Positions 1 through 5,658 of a stretch of DNA of 5,658 nucleotides are shown in pieces; position 1 is the first letter of the stretch, and every line of letters starts with the position of its first letter. The stretch spans positions 1-5,658 of the forward strand of contig JAPUIM010000231.1 in the NCBI GenBank assembly GCA_027297025.1, read 5' to 3'. The notes under the pieces were generated by a model, which was given only the letters and a program-made list of their open reading frames with translations, was not told the DNA's origin and did no database searches. Origin of the DNA: Bacteroidota bacterium. GTDB taxonomy: Bacteria; Bacteroidota; Bacteroidia; Cytophagales; Cyclobacteriaceae. Both the position numbers and the translations under genes were made by a program.

Positions 1-1
1 A

Positions 2-172
2 TTCAAAAAAATGTTTATCATTCAAAATGTTGGGGCGGGCATATACTATTCTATTATTGGAGATAATGTGGTTTCATCGGAAGCCCCGGATTTAGCGGGT
101 TTTGATTTCAGAGGTTATGACGATTTTGGTTTTAGCTGGAATGTACAATTGGGGGTGGGCTATGAATTTTAG
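2..172 (+). CDS. C-terminal end of a probable outer-membrane beta-barrel protein (5' end outside window)
   Basis: The frame is open from the left edge and ends at TAG 170-172, giving 56 residues. The peptide alternates hydrophobic/aromatic and small or polar residues, as in amphipathic beta strands (NVGAGIYYSI, then FGFSWNVQLGVGYEF), with a more polar loop between them (residues about 21-41). It ends in phenylalanine, with tyrosine two residues before. An aromatic C-terminal residue on the last strand is the known recognition signal for barrel assembly in the outer membrane. I infer a small porin-like or OmpA/PorT-type barrel, which are common in Bacteroidota. The ATG at 11-13 is unlikely to be the start because the strand pattern continues to the edge. 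The exact family and function cannot be told from this fragment. Confidence 0.65.
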   Translation, partial: FKKMFIIQNVGAGIYYSIIGDNVVSSEAPDLAGFDFRGYDDFGFSWNVQLGVGYEF

Positions 173-795
173 TTCACCACGGAATGATGCCGTGGGATTC
201 CGTCAATATGCTGCATAAATTGCTTAAACATCTTTAAATAGTTCTGCCGTTTGAGACTTTTCAAAACCACTTTACCATAGTGGGAAAAAAAATCATGTTG
301 ATTAAAAAAATTCAAATTGCAAAAATACCACTCCACATCTGTATAGGTCCTGTTCAAAACAATTTTCCACTCACCTCTTAATAATTCAGCCTTAAAAATA
401 TAATTGGGGGTAGCCAAATGGTGCAAATCAGCATCGCATAGAATTTCAGCCAACTTGGTAGTAGGTGATTGTGGTAGTTCGGTAGCCTGAATACATTTAG
501 TGACTTCATTAATTCCCCGGCCGGGGTAACCTTGAGATTTTAAAAAGTATCTGGCGATACGTATGCTTTCCCGCTCGTGACCCTGATATTTAGTTTGAAA
601 ACCGGTGTCGTGAAACCAAGCGGCCAAAAGCAAGATCTCCAATTCTTCATTCCCCACTCCGCCTTGATGGGCCAGATGATAAGTAGCCTCTACTACCTCT
701 TCGGTGTGGGCGTAATTGTGAAAAGTATATTCAGTTTTAAATGACCTTAGCAATGGGGTTACAAAAGTTTCGGCTTTTTGAATGATAGATGGCAT
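169..795 (-). CDS. HD-superfamily metal-dependent phosphohydrolase
   Basis: This is a 208-residue soluble protein with no signal peptide or membrane segment. The HD-domain metal ligands are visible: His30 in the FHNYAHTEEVV motif, the His62-Asp63 doublet in AAWFHDTGF, His73 in the following GHE, and Asp121/Asp123 in LCDADLHHLA. The C-terminal half has the pattern of the small predicted HD phosphohydrolases common in Bacteroidota: a WYFCNLNFFNQHDFF stretch (about 155-169) followed by a basic helix. HD proteins of this kind bind one or two divalent metals and hydrolyse phosphoester bonds, often in nucleotides; the substrate here is unknown. The ATG at 793-795 is the natural start because the N-terminal helix leads directly into the first motif, but no clear Shine-Dalgarno precedes it. 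The gene is convergent with the barrel gene, sharing four bases at the stops, and divergent from the LytS kinase, so it is probably transcribed alone. Family assignment is strong; the biological role is not known. Confidence 0.88.
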   Translation of the reverse strand: MPSIIQKAETFVTPLLRSFKTEYTFHNYAHTEEVVEATYHLAHQGGVGNEELEILLLAAWFHDTGFQTKYQGHERESIRIARYFLKSQGYPGRGINEVTKCIQATELPQSPTTKLAEILCDADLHHLATPNYIFKAELLRGEWKIVLNRTYTDVEWYFCNLNFFNQHDFFSHYGKVVLKSLKRQNYLKMFKQFMQHIDGIPRHHSVVN

Positions 796-1083
796 CGGAC
801 AAAAATCGTTATCTTGGATATTGCCAGCACGCGAGAAACTTAAAAATGGTTGGTTGCAGGTTAAGCCAATTCAAGGAATGTTTAGCTGGAATGGTAAAAA
901 TTCAATCATCATCATGCTCTAACCTATCCTGCGGTGAAGAGGTATTTGTCTCCCTAAGTTCGGGATGATTGATTTTTCCTCCTGAATTACTTTTGCTGTA
1001 AATATAAGGTAATTGTAAAATGGTGCGATGATTCTTGTGGGGATGCAGCAATCTATTTGTCAGGAACCTTATTTTCCGATTAG

Positions 1084-1123
1084 TCACAAAATTTCCCGTT
1101 TATCACAAATAAAAAACTCACAA
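1084..1123 (+). repeat. Three TCACAA(A) direct repeats upstream of the LytS kinase gene, possible regulator site
   Basis: TCACAAA occurs at 1084-1090 and again at 1103-1109, and TCACAA at 1118-1123, all in the same orientation; the last copy is 37 bp before the kinase ATG. The first two start 19 bp apart and the third follows after 15 bp. LytTR regulators are known to bind pairs of short direct repeats about two helical turns apart, so autoregulation by the downstream regulator is a possible reading. The words are short and the region AT-rich, so chance is a real alternative. Confidence 0.3.
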
Positions 1124-1145
1124 TGCACTTTACCAGTATAGCAGT

Positions 1146-1150
1146 AAGGG
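1146..1150 (+). promoter_or_regulatory. Possible ribosome binding site of the LytS kinase gene
   Basis: AAGGG, followed by TG, lies 10 bases before the ATG at 1161. It is purine-rich and resembles a Shine-Dalgarno core at slightly long spacing. There is no other ATG in this frame between the upstream TAA at 1110-1112 and position 1161, which supports 1161 as the start. Confidence 0.35.
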
Positions 1151-1160
1151 TGAACATTTT

Positions 1161-2291
1161 ATGAAATATTTCCGGAACCTCCCCATACCCTTTACCTACA
1201 TCTTTGTGGCATTTTTATTGCTAAGCATGATTGGCGGATTGCGCTCTTATGCTGCCGCAGCCTACTGGGGTATGGAATTCAGTCAAAAGGATTTGATCTG
1301 TAAAATGGCGGTTCCATTTTTTAACTATATGCCTTGGGCATTTTTAAGTCCTTTGGTTTACTGGATACAGACCCGATTTCCCTTTAATGGAATGGGGCTT
1401 AGCCGAGCTATATTATTTCATCTGACAGTCAGTGTCTTGGTGGCCATTTTTCATGAATATTTTTCCACCTTTCTTTTTAACACCTCAGCCTTGTTTGTAA
1501 CTTACTTTGAGGGAAATGAAGTGGAATATACCCCATGGGGAATAGCGTTGGGGTCCCTGGCCCGTTTCATGGAATATTGGGTGATTGCCGCTGTTTTCCT
1601 GGCTGTTGACTACTATCAGAAGTACAGAGATCATCAATACCAGTTAGCTTCCATGCAAAAAAAATTAGTTACCTCCCAATTAAATGCGCTAAGGATGCAG
1701 CTTCATCCACATTTCCTGTTTAATACCTTAAACACTATATCCGCTCTAATGGAAAAGAATGTGGAAGAAGGGCAAAAGGTTATCGCCCATTTAGGGGACC
1801 TACTGAGAAAATTTCTGGACCGCGATCAACAGGATTTAATAACTCTTAAGGAGGAAATGGATTATTTAAAAAGTTATCTGACCATAGAAAAAATTCGGTT
1901 TTCTGATCGTTTAAACATAGAGTATATTATCCCGCCGGAAGCTGAATCAATCAAAGTGCCCAACCTGATGTTGCAGCCCCTGGTAGAAAACGCACTAAAA
2001 CATGGTTTGGCAAGTGAAAAGGATCTTATTAATATTAAAATAACCGGCCAAATATTGGACAATCATTTGGAACTTTGTGTGGAGGATACCGGTATTGGTA
2101 TAGAGGATGTGGATCAGATAAAGACCAAGTGGGGAGTGGGTTTGAACAATTTAACCAGCCGGTTGGAAATGTTATATCCCAATAATTATAGTTTCAACAT
2201 AGAATCGGTCAAGAATCAGGGTACCAAAATTAAAATTCAAATTCCCATAAACTATAATGGACATGCAAAAGATCAGGACAGCCATCATTGA
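1161..2291 (+). CDS. LytS/YehU-type membrane sensor histidine kinase
   Basis: This 376-residue protein is the sensor of a two-component system. The N-terminal half holds four probable transmembrane segments (about residues 9-30, 50-68, 83-112 and 125-151) with no separate extracellular domain, the usual design of these short Bacteroidota kinases. A helical linker (about 152-178) leads into the His_kinase domain. The phosphoacceptor is expected at His184 in QLHPHFLFNTLN, the hallmark of the LytS class. The ATPase domain follows, with the N-box LVENALKHG (Asn277), the G1 box DTGIGI (Asp309) and the G2 box GVGLNNLTSRL (325-335). All catalytic motifs are present, so the enzyme should be active. 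The signal is unknown. The 3' end overlaps the LytTR regulator gene by about 35 bp, and the last residues (about 364-376, polar) are a tail beyond the kinase fold produced by that overlap. Co-transcription and possibly translational coupling with the regulator follow. Confidence 0.93.
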   Translation: MKYFRNLPIPFTYIFVAFLLLSMIGGLRSYAAAAYWGMEFSQKDLICKMAVPFFNYMPWAFLSPLVYWIQTRFPFNGMGLSRAILFHLTVSVLVAIFHEYFSTFLFNTSALFVTYFEGNEVEYTPWGIALGSLARFMEYWVIAAVFLAVDYYQKYRDHQYQLASMQKKLVTSQLNALRMQLHPHFLFNTLNTISALMEKNVEEGQKVIAHLGDLLRKFLDRDQQDLITLKEEMDYLKSYLTIEKIRFSDRLNIEYIIPPEAESIKVPNLMLQPLVENALKHGLASEKDLINIKITGQILDNHLELCVEDTGIGIEDVDQIKTKWGVGLNNLTSRLEMLYPNNYSFNIESVKNQGTKIKIQIPINYNGHAKDQDSHH

Positions 2292-3045
2292 CGATGAACC
2301 CATTGCCCGTGAAAGGGTGATCCGTTATTTGGAGACCGATCCAGAAATAAAGGTGGTGGGTGAAGCCGGCCGTGGTAAGGCGGCGGTAGAATTTCTTAAA
2401 AACAAAAGGCCGGAATTGATATTCCTCGATATCAAAATGCCCGATTTAAATGGTTTCCAGGTAATTGAAAAGCTAGCCACAGATTATTCCCCCTACGTGG
2501 TATTTATTACTGCTTACGACAGTTACGCAATCAAAGCCTTTGAAGTAAATGCCATCGATTATCTACTCAAGCCTTACGATAAGGACAGGTTTTATCAATC
2601 TTTGAACAAAGCCAAACAACAAATACGATTTACCAAATCCTCAGAACTGAGTAAAAAGATCATGCAATTGATAAAAGTGCATGAACAGCGGGAAATGGTC
2701 TATTTGGAAACCTTTGTTATTAGTGAAAAAGGGAAAAACACCTATGTGGATACCGACGATATCCATTGGATCGCTGCCACCGGAAATTACATCACCTTGA
2801 ATCCCCATAACCACCAATATCTGTACCGGGAAACCATGAATACCATCCAACAACAATTGGAGCCTGCCCAATTCATGCGCATCCATCGATCAATCATAGT
2901 GAATGTAAACTACATAAAAAAGGTCGACTACTCGGGTAAAAACGAATACCGGTTTGTCATGTACAATGGTAAAAAGCTGTTGTCAGGACGCTCCTATGGG
3001 GATCAGATCAAATTTTTCCTGAGCAACGAAACATTGAGTAAATAA
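2257..3045 (+). CDS. LytTR-family response regulator
   Basis: This 262-residue protein is the DNA-binding partner of the upstream LytS-type kinase. Residues about 5-123 form a receiver domain with the acidic pair Asp12-Asp13, phosphoacceptor Asp58 (LIFLDIKMPDLNG), Thr85 (FITAYDSYA) and Lys105-Pro106 (DYLLKPYD). After a linker helix, residues about 150-258 form a LytTR domain, recognised by IHWIAATGNYITL, by FMRIHRSIIVNVNYI and by the final LLSGRSY. LytTR domains bind short direct repeats upstream of target genes. The first possible start is ATG 2257; a second ATG at 2263 would give a protein two residues shorter, and neither has a clear Shine-Dalgarno. The start lies inside the kinase gene in another frame, which indicates one operon. 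All phosphorylation residues are intact. Targets are unknown; its own promoter (repeats at 1084-1123) and the lipoprotein gene downstream are candidates only. Confidence 0.95.
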   Translation: MDMQKIRTAIIDDEPIARERVIRYLETDPEIKVVGEAGRGKAAVEFLKNKRPELIFLDIKMPDLNGFQVIEKLATDYSPYVVFITAYDSYAIKAFEVNAIDYLLKPYDKDRFYQSLNKAKQQIRFTKSSELSKKIMQLIKVHEQREMVYLETFVISEKGKNTYVDTDDIHWIAATGNYITLNPHNHQYLYRETMNTIQQQLEPAQFMRIHRSIIVNVNYIKKVDYSGKNEYRFVMYNGKKLLSGRSYGDQIKFFLSNETLSK

Positions 3046-3071
3046 AAAGGACAGGCATTTACCAACTTGTC

Positions 3072-3161
3072 TACCAGTCAATCATTTAATTTCCTTTTTA
3101 TCACTAATAGGTTTAATTCGGATGACTAATCCCGTTCGATGACTTGAGTTACCAGTCAATC
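3072..3161 (+). repeat. Paired short repeats able to form alternative hairpins before the lipoprotein gene
   Basis: TACCAGTCAATC occurs twice, at 3072-3083 and 3150-3161. Between the copies GATGACT occurs twice, at 3121-3127 and 3138-3144, each after a TTCG-like lead. GATGACT is complementary to AGTCAATC apart from one bulged base. The right-hand pair (3138-3144 with 3154-3161) can form a 7-bp stem with a 9-base loop ending two bases before the GTG start at 3164. The left-hand copies (3076-3083 with 3121-3127) can pair in the same way over a longer loop. A role in controlling translation or transcription is inference; the stems are short. Confidence 0.4.
3085..3115 (+). promoter_or_regulatory. 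Possible Bacteroidota-type promoter for the lipoprotein gene
   Basis: TTTA at 3085-3088 and TAGGTTTA at 3108-3115 are separated by 19 bp. This matches the Bacteroidota housekeeping pattern TTTG, about 19 bp, TAnnTTTG, with the last base of each element changed to A. If real, transcripts would start near 3122 and carry a leader of about 40 bases including the right-hand hairpin. The region is AT-rich, so the match could be chance, and read-through from the regulator gene is the alternative. Confidence 0.3.
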
Positions 3162-3163
3162 GA

Positions 3164-3649
3164 GTGATAAGGATTAAATTAATTCCAATTTTTTTTATCA
3201 TACTCCTGGTGGGCAGTTGCACCAGCAGCAAATTGCCTAGCCAGCAAACTCGTCTCAAATTCCAGATTTGGGACAATATCATTTATCTTGATGTAAAAGT
3301 TAATGGTAAAAAAGCCCGTTTCATAGTGGACACCGGAGCGGCACTTTCCTTAATTGATGTCAATCAATCAAAATTTTATGGTTTCAACGTTACTCAATTG
3401 GATCATTCAAATTTTATCCAGGGATTTGGTTCCAAAAATCAATTGTTAGCCGCCTCTCACATTAATGTTCAATACCATGAGTTTGATTTGCGGGGACTCA
3501 AATTTTGGGGCTCCGATTTAAGCCATTTAAATGATTTCCTGCAACCTAGAAATATTAAGATCCTGGGTATTCTGGGTTCGGATTATTTAGCCCGGGAAAA
3601 AGCAATTATCGACTATGAACGCCGTTCGTTGGTCCTAAATCGCAGGTAA
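3164..3649 (+). CDS. Retropepsin-like aspartic protease lipoprotein
   Basis: This 161-residue protein starts with a short basic and hydrophobic signal sequence (residues 1-18) ending in the lipobox VGSC, so Cys19 should be lipidated and the protein anchored in the cell envelope facing the periplasm or outside. Residues about 31-158 form a single retropepsin-like domain: ARFIVDTGAALSLI holds the catalytic Asp56-Thr57-Gly58-Ala59, and ILGILGSDYL (133-142) is the second family motif (hydrophobic-hydrophobic-Gly before the final strand), followed by IIDYERRSLVL. With only one DTG motif, the active enzyme would have to be a homodimer, as in retroviral proteases. Substrates are unknown. The start is GTG; the frame has a TGA at 3140-3142 and no ATG between it and 3164, and the GTG gives a proper signal peptide. 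It follows the LytTR gene by 118 bp on the same strand and ends 17 bp from the convergent kinase gene. Related bacterial proteins are known, but their roles are mostly uncharacterised. Confidence 0.85.
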   Translation: MIRIKLIPIFFIILLVGSCTSSKLPSQQTRLKFQIWDNIIYLDVKVNGKKARFIVDTGAALSLIDVNQSKFYGFNVTQLDHSNFIQGFGSKNQLLAASHINVQYHEFDLRGLKFWGSDLSHLNDFLQPRNIKILGILGSDYLAREKAIIDYERRSLVLNRR

Positions 3650-3666
3650 CCAGCCCACTCTATTAA

Positions 3667-5658
3667 TCAATGTGTGATCTCTAATTCCACCGCCTTAAAT
3701 TCTACTACAAACTTGGCGCCCTTCCCTTCTTCACTTTCGCACCATATCTTTCCTTTCATAGCCTCAACATATTTTTTGGCGATAGATAGTCCCAGTCCAG
3801 TGGAACTCTCCCCTCCTGTGGGTTTGGCGCTTAATCGTTGGTATTTTCCGAATATCCTCTTATGATCGTCGGCGGTGAGTCCCGGGCCTTGATCAATTAC
3901 TTCCAACCTGGTGGTTTCACCACTATTGGATACATTGATCTCAATCTGTTTATTATTGGGAGAAAACTTAATGGCATTGGAGAGCAAATTTTCCAATACC
4001 TGGGTGAAATAATTTAGGTCAATTTCAACCCCACCGGTTTGTTTGCTCACCACTAAATCTATATTTTTTTTATCCGCCAATTCACTGAATCTGGCCACCG
4101 TCTTTTCCACAAACTCACCAACATCCACTACCTGTAGATTCAAGTTTAGTTTCTTGGATTCAATGGCCCGCACATCCAGGATCTTAATGATCATATCATT
4201 CATGCGTTTCAAGGAATTCCCAATCACCTTGAGATAGTCCTTTTGGTCCTCATTCAGACATTCCTTCTCCGAACTCATTAATTCGGTGACACTCATGGCA
4301 CTGGTAAGCGGATTTCTCAGATCATGAGCCACTATTCCAACCAAATGACTTTTTTCCTCACTGAGGTTCGATAACTCTTGATTCTTGAGCTGTATCTCCT
4401 GCGTCCGTTCTTCCACCTTTTGTTCCAGTTCCAAATTGGCCTGGGCCTGAATGCGGTGGTTTTCCCTGAGCTGTAAAATCAAATTTTCCTGGGCCGATTG
4501 CCGTTCCTGGTCCAGGATTCGCATCTTATAACCCAATCCCAGAGAGAAAAAAGCGATTTCAGCTATAATCCCTATTTGAAGGGAATAGAAGTAGCTGAGT
4601 GTAAATTCTTCCCCCTGCAGGAACAGGAACAGGCTTACCGACATAGCAATTCCCAAAGACAAAGAGCCAAAAATAAAATACCTGGCCAGGGTGTTTTTGG
4701 TCTTGTAAAGGGCTATTACCAAGGCAATTGTTAAAATCACCCCAGCCAGGATCATTACCTGCGACAGGTACTGCATAATCCCATATTCCCGGGCTACCAG
4801 GAAATAAGCTGCTTTGAATATCACAAAAGCGATCATTCCCACATTTATGTAACCAGCGGTTTTATCCCATTTTGGTAATAGATCTTTTAAATTGAGGAAA
4901 TGCCTTAGAAACTGTATATAGAATATAGCCGCAGTTTGAGTGATTAACCATATATAGATCAATAGATGAGGTACCTCGGGAAAAACGTAGGTAGTTAAAA
5001 TCCCAAAAAGATTGGCAAAGAACAGTGAAAGGGTAAACATGTAAGCTGCATAATAATAGTAGGTGCGGTCTTTGTTGAGGATCCCAAAAAACAAATTATA
5101 GATAATCATTATCCATAAAATGCCCTGGAAGACTCCTTGCAGCAAATTCCTCTGTTCTTTGTTGATAACTTGGCGGATTTTTCGGGGAGTAAATAATTCC
5201 ATTATAAACTCCAATGATCCAAAGTTTTGATTAATCGCCTTGACATAACAAGTGATGGTTTCTCCCCGTGGAATGGTGAAACGCACAATTTGGGGATGTT
5301 CATCGGGATCGGTGCGTTGGGACATAGGGCGTAAGAAGCCAGCATTAATTTGCTGATAAGAAGAATCACCCAATGCATAATAAAACTCAATAAAATCCAT
5401 GCTACCCATGTACAACGCATAGGTTACATCATGATCCAGATCATTCCTTATGTTAAAATTACCCCAGTAGTATTGGTTGCGATCCAAGGGTTGTTCAAAA
5501 TCTTCATAAGGAATAAAAAGATGTTCTTTATCCTTCTTGACCAATTCCCCAATTTTCAATGTGGAAGGTGGTTCCTTTAACAGGTAGAAATAATTGATCA
5601 GGTCGTCGAACTGCTCTTTATCCTCATCAATTACGAAGATCCTAGAGTTGGACTGTCC
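3667..5658 (-). CDS. 7TMR-DISM sensor histidine kinase (5' end outside window)
   Basis: The frame is open to the right edge, so the true start lies beyond 5658. The TTG at 5557-5559 is not the start: 33 further codons upstream read as a normal domain (for example RIFVIDEDKEQFDD and YFYLLKEPPSTL). Residues are numbered from that TTG. The part before about residue 125 is an extracytoplasmic beta-rich domain of the 7TMR-DISMED2 type (YYWGNFNIRND, then FTIPRGETITCYV). Seven transmembrane helices follow (about 140-345), then a coiled coil (about 347-403). The kinase core has the H-box with His412 (GIVAHDLRNPLTS), N-box Asn528 (LENLLSNAIKFSP), G1 box DQGPG (556-560), F-box Phe570 and G2 box TGLGLSIAKKYVEAMKG. 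The protein ends soon after the ATPase domain, with no receiver or DNA-binding domain, so a separate regulator must exist. DISM kinases are thought to sense small ligands, often carbohydrates; the ligand here is unknown. Confidence 0.93.
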   Translation of the reverse strand, partial: GQSNSRIFVIDEDKEQFDDLINYFYLLKEPPSTLKIGELVKKDKEHLFIPYEDFEQPLDRNQYYWGNFNIRNDLDHDVTYALYMGSMDFIEFYYALGDSSYQQINAGFLRPMSQRTDPDEHPQIVRFTIPRGETITCYVKAINQNFGSLEFIMELFTPRKIRQVINKEQRNLLQGVFQGILWIMIIYNLFFGILNKDRTYYYYAAYMFTLSLFFANLFGILTTYVFPEVPHLLIYIWLITQTAAIFYIQFLRHFLNLKDLLPKWDKTAGYINVGMIAFVIFKAAYFLVAREYGIMQYLSQVMILAGVILTIALVIALYKTKNTLARYFIFGSLSLGIAMSVSLFLFLQGEEFTLSYFYSLQIGIIAEIAFFSLGLGYKMRILDQERQSAQENLILQLRENHRIQAQANLELEQKVEERTQEIQLKNQELSNLSEEKSHLVGIVAHDLRNPLTSAMSVTELMSSEKECLNEDQKDYLKVIGNSLKRMNDMIIKILDVRAIESKKLNLNLQVVDVGEFVEKTVARFSELADKKNIDLVVSKQTGGVEIDLNYFTQVLENLLSNAIKFSPNNKQIEINVSNSGETTRLEVIDQGPGLTADDHKRIFGKYQRLSAKPTGGESSTGLGLSIAKKYVEAMKGKIWCESEEGKGAKFVVEFKAVELEITH

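Larger units (their letters stand above)
796..1160. other. Divergent intergenic region, no convincing gene
   Basis: These 365 bp lie between the starts of the HD phosphohydrolase (-) and the LytS kinase (+), so they should hold promoters for both. I see no tRNA, no strong hairpin with a T-tract and no complete Bacteroidota-type promoter (TTTG and TAnnTTTG at proper spacing) on either strand. A 61-codon minus-strand frame (902-1087) is open but resembles no protein I know. The right end is AT-rich and holds the TCACAA(A) repeats listed separately. Confidence 0.6.

Noticed and set aside
131..893. The 13-mer TTTAGCTGGAATG at 131-143 and again at 881-893
   Set aside because: One exact 13-base match is not surprising in a window of this size, the flanks do not match, and one copy is inside coding sequence.
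902..1087. A 61-codon minus-strand open frame in the divergent intergenic region
   Set aside because: It has no recognisable motif, an unusual polar composition, no ribosome binding site that I can see, and lies where promoters for both flanking genes are expected. A short frame of this size is expected by chance.
1874..2062. Minus-strand open frame inside the LytS kinase gene
   Set aside because: It lies antisense to the well-conserved ATPase domain and is explained as a shadow of that gene.
2641..2886. Minus-strand 81-codon frame inside the LytTR gene
   Set aside because: It is antisense to the conserved LytTR domain and has no protein-like motif of its own.
3046..3075. Possible terminator after the LytTR gene
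   Set aside because: Only a weak GACA/TGTC pairing is visible and there is no T-tract after it, so no terminator is called.
3082..3282. Minus-strand 66-codon frame across the protease leader and signal peptide
   Set aside because: It overlaps the lipoprotein gene, whose lipobox and protease motifs are clear, and has no recognisable features.
4498..4734. Plus-strand 78-codon frame inside the DISM kinase gene
   Set aside because: It is antisense to the transmembrane and coiled-coil region of a clear gene; the composition reflects the opposite strand.

Overview
The window looks like ordinary chromosomal DNA of a Bacteroidota bacterium, most likely from the Cytophagales or a related group. This is inferred from moderately low GC, weak or absent Shine-Dalgarno sequences, and the gene types: a LytS/LytTR two-component pair, a 7TMR-DISM histidine kinase, a retropepsin-like lipoprotein and a phenylalanine-terminated outer-membrane barrel. 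No database search was possible, so the taxonomic placement is a judgement.

Layout from left to right. (1) Positions 2-172 (+) are the last 56 codons of a probable outer-membrane beta-barrel protein. (2) Positions 169-795 (-) encode a 208-residue HD-superfamily metal-dependent phosphohydrolase whose stop codon overlaps that of the barrel gene. (3) Positions 796-1160 are a 365-bp divergent intergenic region with no convincing gene; it carries three TCACAA(A) repeats just before the next gene. (4) Positions 1161-2291 (+) encode a LytS/YehU-type sensor histidine kinase, and 2257-3045 (+) its LytTR response regulator; they overlap by about 35 bp. (5) Positions 3046-3163 are a short intergenic region containing two kinds of short repeats that can form alternative hairpins. 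(6) Positions 3164-3649 (+) encode a small lipoprotein with a retropepsin-like aspartic protease domain, starting with GTG. (7) Positions 3667-5658 (-) are the C-terminal part of a 7TMR-DISM histidine kinase, which runs off the right edge of the window.

The central unit is a complete phosphorelay: a membrane kinase senses a signal, phosphorylates the LytTR regulator on Asp58, and the regulator binds DNA. The retropepsin lipoprotein lies downstream on the same strand and could be co-expressed or regulated by it, but the sequence does not prove this. The second kinase is convergent, belongs to a different kinase class, and has no visible partner regulator here. I found no mobile element, CRISPR array, tRNA or rRNA. 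I found no clearly new system; the most open questions are the protease lipoprotein, its repeat-rich leader, and the repeats upstream of the kinase-regulator pair.
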